Source of the DNA: Agrococcus beijingensis | GTDB taxonomy: Bacteria; Actinomycetota; Actinomycetes; Actinomycetales; Microbacteriaceae | Length of the DNA: 64,000 nt | Assembly: GCF_030758955.1 (NCBI RefSeq) | Contig: NZ_CP132360.1 | Span: forward strand, 1,783,313 to 1,847,312 | Direction: 5' to 3' | Translations under genes and position numbers: made by a program | Notes under the pieces: model-generated | Database searches by the model: none | Told to the model about the DNA's origin: nothing | Seen by the model: the letters and a program-made list of their open reading frames with translations, nothing else | Shown: positions 36,178 through 44,678 of the stretch, in pieces | Layout: the number at the start of each line of letters is the position of its first letter | How positions within the stretch are numbered: position 1 is the first letter of the stretch

Positions 36178-36695
36178 TGCTGCTCCCTCCGCTGCTGCCG
36201 CTCGGCCTCGCGCTCGAGCATCCCGCGCAGCTTGCCGAGCGCATCCGACAGGTAGCGCTTCACGGCGCCCGCCGAGATGCCGAGCTCGGCGGCGATCTGG
36301 TCGACGGTGCGGTCCTCGTCGAAGCGCAGCACGATGCACGCCCGCTCCCGCGGCGTCAGCCGCTGCAGCCGGGCCGCCATGTCGAGCTTCTCGCCGGTGA
36401 GGGTGGAGCCCGAGTCGACGCGCTCGCGCTCGACCACCAGCGGCGCGATGCGGCGCCATCGCTGCCCGCGGCGAGCGCGATCGAGGAACCGGTTCGCGAT
36501 CGCCTTGCGCACGTAGGCCTCGGCCTGCTCGACCTCGAAGCCGTTGCGCAGGCGGCCGAACGTGGCGGCCAGGGCGTCCTGCACCATGTCGCGAGCCTCC
36601 TCCTCATCACCGGTGAGGAGCATCGCGTACCGCACGAGCGCCTCGCCCCGCTGGGCGACGAGCTCGGCCACGACCAGCTCCCACCTGGCTGCCAC
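36174..36695 (-). CDS. ECF (SigE/SigJ-like) RNA polymerase sigma factor
   Basis: About 173 residues: region 2 contains VRYAMLLTGDEEEARDMVQD and AEAYVRKAIANRFLDRARR, and region 4 contains LTPRERACIVLRFDEDRTVD and IAAELGISAGAVKRYLSDAL. I prefer the GTG at 36695 because AGGAGGA stands 6 nt upstream; the GTG at 36701 would leave almost no spacing. Actinobacterial SigE-family members of this type respond to envelope or oxidative signals. It is co-translated with the membrane protein gene that follows, and an autoregulated operon is likely. Confidence 0.9.
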   Translation of the reverse strand: MAARWELVVAELVAQRGEALVRYAMLLTGDEEEARDMVQDALAATFGRLRNGFEVEQAEAYVRKAIANRFLDRARRGQRWRRIAPLVVERERVDSGSTLTGEKLDMAARLQRLTPRERACIVLRFDEDRTVDQIAAELGISAGAVKRYLSDALGKLRGMLEREAERQQRREQQ

Positions 36696-36745
36696 GCGCA
36701 CTCCTCCTACCCTCTACGACGAACGGACGCAGCGCGGCGTTGGGG

Positions 36746-37402
36746 TCAGGCCTCGCGCGTCGGCGCGTCGGCGGGTCGAGGGTCGTTGGCCTCGCGCATG
36801 CGCTCGGCGAGCCGGGGGTGGGATGCGTCGAGGTGGCCGATCACGGATTCCCGCGTCGCCGCCGACTTGTTCTGGCTCATCTTCGACTTGGCGTCGAACG
36901 AGGTGACCGTGAGCCTGAGCCCCACGGTGCCCATGGACATGCCGCGATTGCCCTCGTCGTCGATGTCGAGCGCGACGCCCTGCTGCGGCGCGTACTCGCC
37001 CTCGAAGTGGGCGACGAGCTTGCGCAGCGTCTCGAGGTTGGCCTGCGCGTCGAGCACCTCGACGTCGCACTGCATGGTGGCCATCTCGAAGTTCCAGGTC
37101 GGGATCTGGCCGGCGTCGCTGCCCACGTACCAGCTCGGGGAGATGTAGCCGTGCTCGCCCTGGGCGACCACGAGCATCCGATGTGCGCCTGCCTCGAGCA
37201 GCCCGTGCAGGCGGGCGTCGGAGCGGCCGAGGTGGGTGACGAGCACGAGGCCGTCGCCGTCGTGCGCGTCGTCGAGGAGCACGGGGGAGGGCGAGGCGAC
37301 GGGGCCGGATGCGGGGTGCGACACCAGCAGCATCCACGGCGCGCGCGCGAGCAGCTCGCGGACCTCGGGCTCGCCGATGCGGTACTGCGGGTTGGGCTGC
37401 AT
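36746..37402 (-). CDS. PaiB-family FMN-binding protein (putative transcriptional regulator)
   Basis: The 218-residue protein has the PaiB-type split-barrel features: LLVSHPASGPVASPSPVLLD, LVTHLGRSDARLHGLLEAGA, ISPSWYVGSDAGQIPTWNFE and a C-terminal SQNKSAATRESVIGHLDA. PaiB proteins are annotated as FMN-binding negative regulators, and some members are enzymes of the flavin reductase-like barrel. The ATG at 37402 gives the family N-terminus. The gene is divergent from the DUF559-like gene across two family C hairpins. Confidence 0.85.
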   Translation of the reverse strand: MQPNPQYRIGEPEVRELLARAPWMLLVSHPASGPVASPSPVLLDDAHDGDGLVLVTHLGRSDARLHGLLEAGAHRMLVVAQGEHGYISPSWYVGSDAGQIPTWNFEMATMQCDVEVLDAQANLETLRKLVAHFEGEYAPQQGVALDIDDEGNRGMSMGTVGLRLTVTSFDAKSKMSQNKSAATRESVIGHLDASHPRLAERMREANDPRPADAPTREA

Positions 37403-37456
37403 GCCCCCATCGTGGCGCAAGTGCGCGCCGCGCGCGCTCCGCGCGCTCGTCTTCGC

Positions 37457-37515
37457 GATGTGTGTCCGAAATGGCGTTCATCGGAGCGCCTTGAGCGCCA
37501 TTTCGGACACACATC
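37457..37515. repeat. Family C inverted repeat, copy C3
   Basis: Perfect 20-bp arms GATGTGTGTCCGAAATGGCG and CGCCATTTCGGACACACATC flank a 19-nt spacer. It lies between divergent genes, so it is upstream of both starts and a simple terminator role does not fit. Confidence 0.9.
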
Positions 37516-37561
37516 CGCGGTGGGCGGCGTCGCGCTGCCACGCCCTCGCGCTCGCGCTCGC

Positions 37562-37620
37562 GATGTGTGTCCGAAGTGGCGCCCATCGGAGCGCCATGAG
37601 CGCCATTTCGGACACACACG
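37562..37620. repeat. Family C inverted repeat, copy C4
   Basis: The left arm TGTGTGTCCGAAGTGGCG and right arm CGCCATTTCGGACACACA differ at one position, and the spacer nearly repeats that of C3 (CATCGGAGCGCC then TGAG). C3 and C4 are clearly a local pair, 105 bp apart, within the 298-bp divergent region. I see no other feature there. Confidence 0.9.
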
Positions 37621-37700
37621 TGGTGGATGCGCAGCGCGGTTCTGCACACGCGGCGGTGAGGAGCGCTCGCACGCAGGCGAGGGGCGGGCAAGGTGCGGCC

Positions 37701-38621
37701 GTGCGTACAGCCGCTCCTCTGCCCGAGCCCTTCGACGGCCGACCGTTCCGCGTTCCCGACGCCCTGGCAGCGGGAGTCACGCGCGATCGGCTCCGCGGCG
37801 GCGATCTGCTCAGGCCGTTCCACGCGCTTCGCGCGTCGTCGATCTCGAATCTGCAGGAGCAGGCGGCCGCCTACGCGTTGAAGATGCCGCCGCACCAGGC
37901 CTACGGCGGCATCACTGCCGCGCGGCTGTGGGGCCTTCCGATCAGGCATCCCTGGGAGGCCGAGGAGCCGCTCGTGATCGCGCGCGTGAACGGCACCTCG
38001 CGCGGGCGCGCAGTCGGCACCCGGGCGATCGCGGTGCATCAAGGGCTCTGGCGCCCCGCGCAGCATCACGGACTGCAGCTGCTGCCACCGGCGGTGACGG
38101 CGCTCACGCTCGCCCGCGAGCTCGACCACGAGGCGCTCGTGCAGGTCGTCGACGCGCTGCTCACCGACTCGCTGCGCTACCCCGACCTCGCGCTGCCGAC
38201 GCGGCCGCACATGACGCTCGAGCAGGCGCGCGCCTTCGCTGCGCTCTGCGGTGGGCTGGTCGGCGCCCGTGCGCTGGCCGCCGCGGTCGACGACGGGCGC
38301 GCCGGCGTCGACTCCCGCTTCGAGACGATCACGCGGCTGCTCATCGTCGCAGCCGGGCTGCCCGAGCCCGAGGTGCATCCGCTCGTGGCCATCGACGGTC
38401 TCGAGCTCCACCCCGACCTCGGCTACCCCGCGTGGAGGATCGGCATCGAGTACGAGGGCAAGCAGCACCTCGACACCGTGCGCCGCGACGGCGACATCGA
38501 CCGCTACGCGCTGTTCGAGGCCGCCGGCTGGCTCACGGTGCCGGTCACGAAGGGCGACATGGCGCGTCGCGGCGCCCGCTTCCTCGCCCGCCTGCAGCGG
38601 ACGATCGCACGACGCGCGTGA
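37701..38621 (+). CDS. DUF559/Vsr-like restriction-nuclease-fold protein
   Basis: The 306-residue protein starts at a GTG. The N-terminal two-thirds resemble AbiEi-type antitoxin/wHTH proteins widespread in actinobacteria: GVTRDRLRGGDLLRPFHALR, YGGITAARLWGLPI and PAVTALTLARELDHEALVQV. The C-terminal quarter carries a PD-(D/E)XK-like core LHPDLGYPAWRIGIEYEGKQ, with PD, Glu and the E-x-K Lys in place, then RRDGDIDRYALFEAAGWLTV. Function is unproven; a DNA-processing or defence role is often supposed for such proteins. It is flanked on both sides by family C palindromes. Confidence 0.8.
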   Translation: MRTAAPLPEPFDGRPFRVPDALAAGVTRDRLRGGDLLRPFHALRASSISNLQEQAAAYALKMPPHQAYGGITAARLWGLPIRHPWEAEEPLVIARVNGTSRGRAVGTRAIAVHQGLWRPAQHHGLQLLPPAVTALTLARELDHEALVQVVDALLTDSLRYPDLALPTRPHMTLEQARAFAALCGGLVGARALAAAVDDGRAGVDSRFETITRLLIVAAGLPEPEVHPLVAIDGLELHPDLGYPAWRIGIEYEGKQHLDTVRRDGDIDRYALFEAAGWLTVPVTKGDMARRGARFLARLQRTIARRA

Positions 38622-38681
38622 CGCATCCGCCTGTCATCGCCGTGCCCCGATGAGGGTGCGCCTCGGTGCGCGCCGCCCGCC

Positions 38682-39145
38682 GATGTGTGTCCGATTCGGC
38701 GCTCGAAGGGCCGCGGCGCGCCCCAGAACGGCACCACAACGAACGGGGCGGATGCGTGAGCACCGCCGACCGGGGACGCGCATGGGCGCCCCCCGCCGTT
38801 GTTTGTCCGTTGGGGCGCTCGAAGGGCCGCGTCGAGCCCCAGAACGGACACACATCGAACGGGGCGGATGCGTGAGCACCGCCGACCGGGGACGCGCATG
38901 TGCGCCGCCCGCCGATGTGTGTCCGATTCGGCGCTCGAAGGGCCGCGGCGAGCCCCAGAACGGACACACATCGAACGGGGCGGATGCGTGAGCACCGCCG
39001 ACCGGGGTCGCGCATGTGCGCCGCCCGCCGATGTGTGTCCGTTTCGGCGCTCGATGGGCCGCGTCGACCCCCACAACGGACACACATCGAACGGGGCGGA
39101 TGCGTTGGCACGGCCGACCTCGCACGCTCCGGTCGGTGCGTCACA
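38682..39145. repeat. Array of four tandem 116-bp units, each with a family C hairpin (C5-C8)
   Basis: Units begin at 38682, 38798, 38914 and 39030, a period of exactly 116 bp. Each starts with GATGTGTGTCCG (GTTGTTTGTCCG in unit 2), a CGCTCGAAGGGCCGCG core and AGAACGGACACACATC, then a linker with GAACGGGGCGGATGCGTGAG and CACCGCCGACCGGGG. The right arm of unit 1 is degraded (AACGGCACCACAACG), and the linker of unit 4 diverges after the first 30 bp or so. The array fills the gap between the DUF559-like gene and the pck terminator. Long open frames across it are a by-product of GC-rich repeats, not genes. Confidence 0.92.
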
Positions 39146-39205
39146 AGTGCGCCGCTCGGCACAGCCCAGCGCCGCGCACCGAAGGAGCGGAGCGCCGCGA
39201 ACGCC

Positions 39206-39237
39206 GGAGGGCGCGACCCCGCGGGATCGCGCCCTCC
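39206..39237 (-). terminator. Hairpin terminator after pckA
   Basis: The 16-bp arms GGAGGGCGCGACCCCG and CGGGATCGCGCCCTCC fold without a spacer and, in the minus-strand RNA, the single odd position is a U-G pair. It lies 15 bp after the pckA stop, so it is the natural terminator of that gene and separates it from the 116-bp array. Confidence 0.7.
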
Positions 39238-39252
39238 AACTGCAGCCGAGCG

Positions 39253-41130
39253 TCAGACCGCGACGGGCTGCTGCTGCGCCTGCTGCACGTGCTCGAGGCG
39301 CCACCGCACGTGGTTCAGCTGGCGCACGAGGCCGGTCGGCAGGGCTCGGCCGAACTGGCCGAAGAACGCCTCGACGTCGACGAGCTCGGTGAGCCACGCC
39401 TTCGGGTCGATGGCGAAGAGCTCGTCCATCACGGCATCGTCGATCTCGAGGCCCTCGAGGTTCAGCGCGCCCTCGGCCGGCATGACGCCGATGGCGGTGT
39501 CGACGCCCGTCGTGTCGCCCGAGACGCGGCCGGCGATCCACTCGAGCACGCGCGCGTTCTCGCCGAAGCCGGGCCACAGGAAGCCGCCCTCGTCGTCGCG
39601 GCGGAACCAGTTGACCGAGAAGATCTTCGGCGCGTGGCGGCCGAGGCGGTGCCCCATGTCGATCCAGTGGTTGAAGTAGTCGCCCATGTTGTAGCCGCAG
39701 AAGGGCAGCATCGCGAACGGGTCGCGGCGGATCTCGCCCACCGGGCCCTCGGCCGCGGCGGTCTGCTGGCTCGAGACGGTGGCGCCGACGTAGACGCCGT
39801 GCTCCCAGTCGCGCGCCTGCATCACCAGCGGCACCTGCGTGGGGCGGCGGCCGCCGAAGATGATCGCGTCGATCGGCACGCCCTGCGGCGCATCCCAGTC
39901 GGGAGCGATCGACGGGGCCTGCTCGGCGCGCACCGTGAAGCGCGCGTTGGGGTGCGCGGCCGGCCCGTTGGCGGGGTCGTAGGGGCGGCCCTGCCAGTCG
40001 GTGAGGCCCTCGGGGGCCTCCTTCGTCATCCCTTCCCACCACACGTCGCCGTCGGCGGTGAGCGCCACGTTCGTGAAGATCGTGTCGTGGTCCAGCATCG
40101 CCATCGCGGTGGCGTTGGTCTTCTCGGAGGTGCCCGGGGCGACGCCGAAGAAGCCGTTCTCGGGGTTGATCGCCCAGAGGCGGCCGTCGGGGCCGGGGCG
40201 CATCCAGACGATGTCGTCGCCGATGGTCTCGACGGTCCAGCCGGGGATGGTCGGCTGCAGCATCGCGAGGTTCGTCTTGCCGCAGGCCGAGGGGAAGGCG
40301 CCGGCCAGGTGCATCTGGCGGCCGTCGGCGTGCTTCATGCGCAGCAGCAGCATGTGCTCGGCGAGCCAGCCCTCGTCGCGCGCCTGCACCGACGCGATGC
40401 GCAGCGCGAAGCACTTCTTGGCCAGCAGCGCGTTGCCGCCGTAGGCGGAGCCGAACGACCAGATCTCGCGCGTCTCGGGGAAGTGCGAGATGTAGCGGGT
40501 CGGGTTGCAGGGCCACGCGACGTCGGCCTGGCCCTCGGCGAGCGGCGCGCCGACCGAGTGCACGGCGGGCACCCAGTCGTTGGTGCCGTGCATGGCGGCG
40601 AGCGCCTCGGTGCCGACGCGCGTCATGTAGTGCATCGACGCGACGACGTAGGGGGAGTCGGTGATCTCGATGCCGAGCTTCGAGATGGGGCCGCCGATGG
40701 GGCCCATCGAGAAGGGGATGACGTACATCGTGCGGCCGCGCATCGCGCCGTCGAAGAGGCCGCCGAGCACCTGCCGCATCGAGGCGGGGTCGCGCCAGTT
40801 GTTCGTGGGGCCGGCGTCGTCGGCGTCCTCGGCGCAGATGAAGGTGCGGTCCTCCATGCGAGCGACGTCGTCGGGGTTCGAGCGGGCGAGGTAGCTGCCG
40901 GGCCGCGCGGGCACGGGCACGATGGTGCCGGCCTCGAGCATGGTGTCGATGAGGCGCTGCAGCTCCTCCTTCGTACCGTCGGCCCAGACGATCGACTTCG
41001 GCTCGAGCAGCTCGGCGATGCTCGCCACCCACGACACGACGCCGGGGTCGGCGCCCGCGGGCGCGTTGACCGTCGCGGGCTTCACCGACTTGCTTGCGGA
41101 ACGGGACGGCGCGGGAGGGAGGATCGTCAT
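39253..41130 (-). CDS. pckA: Phosphoenolpyruvate carboxykinase (GTP)
   Basis: The 625-residue enzyme converts oxaloacetate and GTP to PEP and CO2 in gluconeogenesis. The P-loop with its reactive Cys is [14 protein letters not shown]; other GTP-type motifs are [36 protein letters not shown] and [12 protein letters not shown]. The ATG at 41130 ([11 protein letters not shown]) is chosen because it keeps a short, plausible N-terminus. It is divergent from a RamB-type regulator, consistent with acetate- or organic-acid-responsive control. The 170-bp divergent region is comparatively A/T-containing. Confidence 0.96.
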   Translation of the reverse strand: MTILPPAPSRSASKSVKPATVNAPAGADPGVVSWVASIAELLEPKSIVWADGTKEELQRLIDTMLEAGTIVPVPARPGSYLARSNPDDVARMEDRTFICAEDADDAGPTNNWRDPASMRQVLGGLFDGAMRGRTMYVIPFSMGPIGGPISKLGIEITDSPYVVASMHYMTRVGTEALAAMHGTNDWVPAVHSVGAPLAEGQADVAWPCNPTRYISHFPETREIWSFGSAYGGNALLAKKCFALRIASVQARDEGWLAEHMLLLRMKHADGRQMHLAGAFPSACGKTNLAMLQPTIPGWTVETIGDDIVWMRPGPDGRLWAINPENGFFGVAPGTSEKTNATAMAMLDHDTIFTNVALTADGDVWWEGMTKEAPEGLTDWQGRPYDPANGPAAHPNARFTVRAEQAPSIAPDWDAPQGVPIDAIIFGGRRPTQVPLVMQARDWEHGVYVGATVSSQQTAAAEGPVGEIRRDPFAMLPFCGYNMGDYFNHWIDMGHRLGRHAPKIFSVNWFRRDDEGGFLWPGFGENARVLEWIAGRVSGDTTGVDTAIGVMPAEGALNLEGLEIDDAVMDELFAIDPKAWLTELVDVEAFFGQFGRALPTGLVRQLNHVRWRLEHVQQAQQQPVAV

Positions 41131-41288
41131 GCATCGAGTCTGCGCCGCACAAAGAGGGGCGGATGCGGAAATCACCGGAAGGATCCCGCCAACCTTCACA
41201 TCGGCGAAAGTTCCGCTCCGCGAGGGTCACCGAACGCCCGCGGAGCGCGGTGCGCGACGAATGTGGCGAAGATTCGACAGAAGTTTCG

Positions 41289-41294
41289 TACACT
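41289..41294 (+). promoter_or_regulatory. -10-like hexamer 7 nt before the ramB-type start (possible leaderless mRNA)
   Basis: TACACT lies six bases before the ATG at 41301, at the distance where transcription would begin on the start codon itself. There is no ribosome-binding box between. Leaderless messages are common in actinobacteria. The upstream GATTCGACAG could supply weak -35 contacts, but spacing is short. Confidence 0.4.
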
Positions 41295-41300
41295 GTAGGC

Positions 41301-42734
41301 ATGGTCGACGCAGCAGTCCTGGGGCACCGCATCCGCCACTACCGAACCGCGGCGGGGCTCACGCTCGACGCGCTCGGCGAGGCGATCGGGCTGGCCGGCA
41401 GCCAGCTGTCGCTGATCGAGAACGGGCACCGCGAGCCCAAGCTCAGCCACCTGCAGGCGATCGCCGAGTCGCTCGGGGTGACGAGCGCGCAGCTGCTCGA
41501 CCCCGAGCCGCCCAGCGAGCGCAGCGCCCTCGAGCTCGACCTGCAGCGGCTGCAGGAGGGTGCCAGCTACAAGCGGCTGGGCCTGCCGGCGGTGCGGCCG
41601 ACCCGCGCGATGAGCGACGACCACCTGCGTGCGCTGGTCGGCATGCACCGCGAGCTCGACCGCCGCGCCCGCGAGGCGATCGCCACCCCCGAGCAGGCGC
41701 GCCGCGACGCCACCGAGATGCGCATCGCGATGCGCGAGCAGGCGAACTCGCTGCCCGAGCTCGACGAGCTCGCCGAGGAGCAGCTGCGGGCGGTCGGCTA
41801 CGACGGCGGCAGCCTGACGCACCGCACGGTCAGCGAGATGGCGGCGAGGCTGGGCTTCGAGCTGGTCTACGTCACCGACCTGCCGCACTCGACCCGCTCG
41901 GTGACCGACCTCGAGAACGGCCGCATCTACCTGCCGCCCGCGTCGATCCCCGGTGGTCACGGCCTGCGCTCGATGGCGCTGCAGGCCCTCGCGCACCGGC
42001 TGCTCGGCCACAGCGAGCCGCAGGACTACCGCGACTTCCTGCGTCAGCGGCTCGAGATCAACTACTTCGCCGCCGCGACGCTCATGCCGCGCACGCGGGC
42101 GGTCGACTACCTGCGGCGGGCGAAGAAGGAGCGCAACCTGGCCGTCGAGGACTTCCGCGACGCGTTCGGCGTCACCCACGAGACCGCGGCGATGCGCTTC
42201 AGCAACCTCGCCACCACGCACCTCGACATGCGCGTGCACTTCCTGCGGGTGGGGGAGGACGGCGCCCTCTCGCGCGTCTACGAGAACGACGGCATCCCGG
42301 TGCCCGTCGACGCCTCGGGCCACGCCGAGGGGCAGCTGGTGTGCCGCAAGTTCGCCGCCCGCACCGCCTTCGAGCGCACCTCGCGCACGACGGAGTTCTA
42401 CCAGTACACCGACACGCCGGGAGGCACCTTCTGGTGCTCGACGCAGACGGGCTCGGGCACCGACGGCGAGTTCTCGATCTCGTTCGGCGTGCGCTTCGAC
42501 GACGCGAAGTTCTTCCGCGGCTCGCAGACGGCGTTCCGCGAGGTCTCGACCTGCCCCGACGAGCGCTGCTGCGCCCGCCCGAGCGATGCGCTGCAGAGCC
42601 GCTGGCGGCAGCAGTCGTGGGCGTCGGCGCGCATGCACCAGCACACGCTGGCGCCGCTGCCGAGCGGCACCTACCCGGGCGTCGACGACGCCGAGCTCTA
42701 CGAGTTCCTCGACCGGCACGCGCCCGCGCTCTGA
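41301..42734 (+). CDS. ramB: RamB-type XRE regulator with ImmA/IrrE-like and C-terminal sensor domains
   Basis: The 477-residue protein has an XRE helix-turn-helix at about 8-62 (RIRHYRTAAGLTLDALGEAI, GSQLSLIENGHREPKLSHLQ), a central ImmA/IrrE-type region, and a C-terminal domain with Cys-rich STCPDERCCARPSDAL. The order matches RamB of corynebacteria and mycobacteria, which controls acetate and glyoxylate metabolism. The central metallopeptidase HExxH is not evident (ALAHRLLGHSEPQDYR has H and H but no E in place), as in other RamB proteins. Divergence from pckA suggests direct control of gluconeogenesis. Confidence 0.87.
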   Translation: MVDAAVLGHRIRHYRTAAGLTLDALGEAIGLAGSQLSLIENGHREPKLSHLQAIAESLGVTSAQLLDPEPPSERSALELDLQRLQEGASYKRLGLPAVRPTRAMSDDHLRALVGMHRELDRRAREAIATPEQARRDATEMRIAMREQANSLPELDELAEEQLRAVGYDGGSLTHRTVSEMAARLGFELVYVTDLPHSTRSVTDLENGRIYLPPASIPGGHGLRSMALQALAHRLLGHSEPQDYRDFLRQRLEINYFAAATLMPRTRAVDYLRRAKKERNLAVEDFRDAFGVTHETAAMRFSNLATTHLDMRVHFLRVGEDGALSRVYENDGIPVPVDASGHAEGQLVCRKFAARTAFERTSRTTEFYQYTDTPGGTFWCSTQTGSGTDGEFSISFGVRFDDAKFFRGSQTAFREVSTCPDERCCARPSDALQSRWRQQSWASARMHQHTLAPLPSGTYPGVDDAELYEFLDRHAPAL

Positions 42735-42786
42735 GCCGGTCACCCGCGCCCGTCGGCCGGCCCGCGCCAGCCGCCCCGCCCCCCGG

Positions 42787-42880
42787 TGCACAACGCAAGC
42801 CCGTCGGCGCCTTCTCGCGGCCGACCCCGCCGCGAGCCGCATCCTGCCGCTGCGTCGGCCGCGCGGGCTTGCGTTGTGCA
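42787..42880. repeat. Family D long inverted repeat, copy D2
   Basis: Perfect arms TGCACAACGCAAGCCCG and CGGGCTTGCGTTGTGCA bound a 94-bp element, almost the same size as D1 (92 bp) but with different interior sequence. It lies 50 bp after the ramB-type gene, upstream of the ArsC-like gene on the same strand. Confidence 0.88.
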
Positions 42881-42991
42881 TCTGGGGCGGCCGAGAGGCG
42901 GGGGTGGCGGATGCGTCCACGACGCATCCGCGCCCCAAGATCCTTGGCAGGCGGTCACCTCGGCCGTAGCCTGGTCAGGCCACGTCGACCG

Positions 42992-43055
42992 CACGACTTC
43001 GTCGACCCACGACTTCGCCGCCCCACGACTTCGCCGACCCACGACCTTGCCAACC
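42992..43055 (+). repeat. Four tandem 16-nt units in the ArsC-like gene leader
   Basis: Units of exactly 16 bp at 42992, 43008, 43024 and 43040 have the form CACGACTTCGCCGACC (variants CACGACTTCGTCGACC, CACGACTTCGCCGCCC, CACGACCTTGCCAACC). The array ends 11 bp before the ATG at 43067, directly against the GAGGAG ribosome-binding site. Confidence 0.9.
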
Positions 43056-43066
43056 GAGGAGCCGAC

Positions 43067-43696
43067 ATGACCGAGACGTCCAACGGGCTGGAGTCGCCCG
43101 AGGCGGCGCTGCGCCGGGGAGCCGAGCACCTCGCCGAGCTCCACCCGGATCTCGACGCGCAGCTCATCGAGCGCATCGTCTTCGAGTCGCACGCGACGCT
43201 GGCGCGCGGCGCCCGCATCCGGCAGCACCTGCCGCCGCTGGCGCTGAAGTTCGCCGCCGATCGGCTCGTCGCGCTGAAGGTGGCCGAGGCCCGGCCCGCG
43301 GGGGCGCCGCTGCGGGTGCTGGTCGAGTCGATCCGCAACGACGGCATCTCGCAGATGGCCGCCGCCTTCCTCAACGCGCTCGGCGAGGGCCGCGTCGAGG
43401 CGCTGTCGGCGGCGCTGAACCCCGCCGACGAGGTGCTGCGCACGGTCATCGACGTGATGGCCGAGGATGGCGTGCCGCTCACCGAGAGCTACCCGAAGCC
43501 GGTCACCGACGACGTCGCGCGGGCGGCCGACGTGATCGTGACGATGCTCATCGAGCACCCGTTCGAGCAGCAGCCCGGCCAGCGGATCGTCGCCTGGGAC
43601 TTCGACGACCCGGCCGGGCTCAGCACCGACGAGGTGCGGCGCATCCGCGACCGCGTGCGGCGCCAGGTCGTCGAGTTCCTGGAGTCGCGGGGCTGA
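43067..43696 (+). CDS. ArsC/low-MW phosphatase-like protein lacking catalytic residues
   Basis: The 209-residue protein has an N-terminal three-helix segment (about 10-75) followed by a LMW-phosphatase/arsenate-reductase fold: LRVLVESIRNDGISQMAAAF, FLNALGEGRVEALSAALNPAD and VAWDFDDPAGLSTDEVRRIR. In active ArsC the first motif is FVCVHNAGRSQMA. Here Ser88 replaces the nucleophilic Cys and Ile94 replaces the phosphate-binding Arg, and no second redox Cys is present (the protein has no Cys at all). It is therefore probably not an arsenate reductase. No other ars genes are nearby. Confidence 0.82.
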   Translation: MTETSNGLESPEAALRRGAEHLAELHPDLDAQLIERIVFESHATLARGARIRQHLPPLALKFAADRLVALKVAEARPAGAPLRVLVESIRNDGISQMAAAFLNALGEGRVEALSAALNPADEVLRTVIDVMAEDGVPLTESYPKPVTDDVARAADVIVTMLIEHPFEQQPGQRIVAWDFDDPAGLSTDEVRRIRDRVRRQVVEFLESRG

Positions 43697-43790
43697 CGCG
43701 ACGGCCGGCGGCGCGCCGCCCGGCCGGGGTGAGCGGGGGCGACCGTGCCCGCCCGACCAACGCAACCGCATCCGGGGCCATGATGGATGC

Positions 43791-44234
43791 ATGGCCGATC
43801 TCGACGAGCTGCGCCGCCTGCGCCGCGCGCGCGACCGCATGGATCGCGAGTTCGCCCAGCCGCTCGACGTCGCCTCGATCGCCCGCGGCGCGCTGATGTC
43901 GAGCGCGCACTTCAGCCGGCGGTTCCGCGACGTGTACGGCGAGACGCCCTACCGCTACCTGATGACGCGGCGCATCGAGCGCGCCGCCGCGATGCTGCGC
44001 ACGGGCGACGTGACGGTGACGGATGCGTGCATGGCGGTCGCGGCCGCGAGCCTCGGCTCGTTCTCGTCGAGCTTCACGCAGATCATGGGCGAGACGCCGA
44101 GCGCCTACCGGGCGCGCGAGCACACCGAGCTCGAGGGCGTGCCGGGGTGCCAGGCGATGGTGCTGTCGCGGCCCCGGATGCCCGTGGCCGCGTCGAGCAG
44201 GATCGGAGAAGCGGGCGCGGTGGCCGCGTCGTAG
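43791..44234 (+). CDS. AraC-family helix-turn-helix regulator (DNA-binding domain only)
   Basis: The 147-residue protein has the double HTH of AraC proteins: PLDVASIARGALMSSAHFSR with RFRDVYGETPYRYLMTRRIE, then VTDACMAVAAASLGSFSSSF and GETPSAYRAR. There is no separate sensor domain; a roughly 35-residue tail follows. It is immediately upstream (9 bp) of a VOC/glyoxalase-fold gene, a frequent pairing in actinobacteria in which the VOC protein may bind the ligand. Confidence 0.9.
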   Translation: MADLDELRRLRRARDRMDREFAQPLDVASIARGALMSSAHFSRRFRDVYGETPYRYLMTRRIERAAAMLRTGDVTVTDACMAVAAASLGSFSSSFTQIMGETPSAYRAREHTELEGVPGCQAMVLSRPRMPVAASSRIGEAGAVAAS

Positions 44235-44243
44235 CCTCGGCGC

Positions 44244-44651
44244 ATGAGCATCTCCATCAGCGCAGTGCATGTCATCGTCGACGACCCCGAGGCGGCGGTG
44301 GGCTTCTACCGCGACGTGCTCGGCATGTCGGTGCAGAACGAGGTCGAGAACGGCGGGTATCGCTGGGTGACGCTCGCGCCCGCGTCGCAGCCGGGCATCC
44401 AGCTGGTGCTCTCGCACCCGAAGGCCGGGCGGTCGGAGGTCGACGGCGACGCGGTCGCCGAGCTGCTCGCGAAGGGCGAGCTCGGCAGCGTCAACCTGCG
44501 GGCCGACGACCTCGACGCGGTCTTCGATCGCGCGGCTGCGGCCGAGGGCGTCGAGATCGTGCAGGAGCCGACGCAGCAGTTCTGGGGCGTGCGCGACATC
44601 GCGCTGCGCGACCCGGCGGGGAACCTCGTGCGCATCGAGCAGGCGGGCTGA
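44244..44651 (+). CDS. VOC (glyoxalase/bleomycin resistance) fold protein
   Basis: The 135-residue protein has the paired beta-alpha-beta-beta-beta units of the vicinal oxygen chelate fold: SAVHVIVDDPEAAVGFYRDV at the start and FWGVRDIALRDPAGNLVRIE at the end, with candidate metal ligands His and Glu. The substrate is unknown. It forms a two-gene operon with the AraC-type regulator. Confidence 0.88.
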   Translation: MSISISAVHVIVDDPEAAVGFYRDVLGMSVQNEVENGGYRWVTLAPASQPGIQLVLSHPKAGRSEVDGDAVAELLAKGELGSVNLRADDLDAVFDRAAAAEGVEIVQEPTQQFWGVRDIALRDPAGNLVRIEQAG

Positions 44652-44678
44652 GCCGCGAGCGGCCGGAGCCGCCCTCCG

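Noticed and set aside
38682..39145. CRISPR array
   Set aside because: The period is 116 bp, the whole unit including the linker is repeated, there are no unique spacers and no cas genes are present.
38504..41332. A 942-residue reading frame on the minus strand through the 116-bp array and across pckA
   Set aside because: It overlaps the unmistakable PEP carboxykinase gene in another frame, its composition is Arg/Ala/His-biased and the array part is just repeat sequence.
43067..43696. Functional arsenate reductase
   Set aside because: Both the nucleophilic Cys and the phosphate-loop Arg are replaced, the protein has no cysteine at all, and no arsR or arsenite exporter gene is adjacent.
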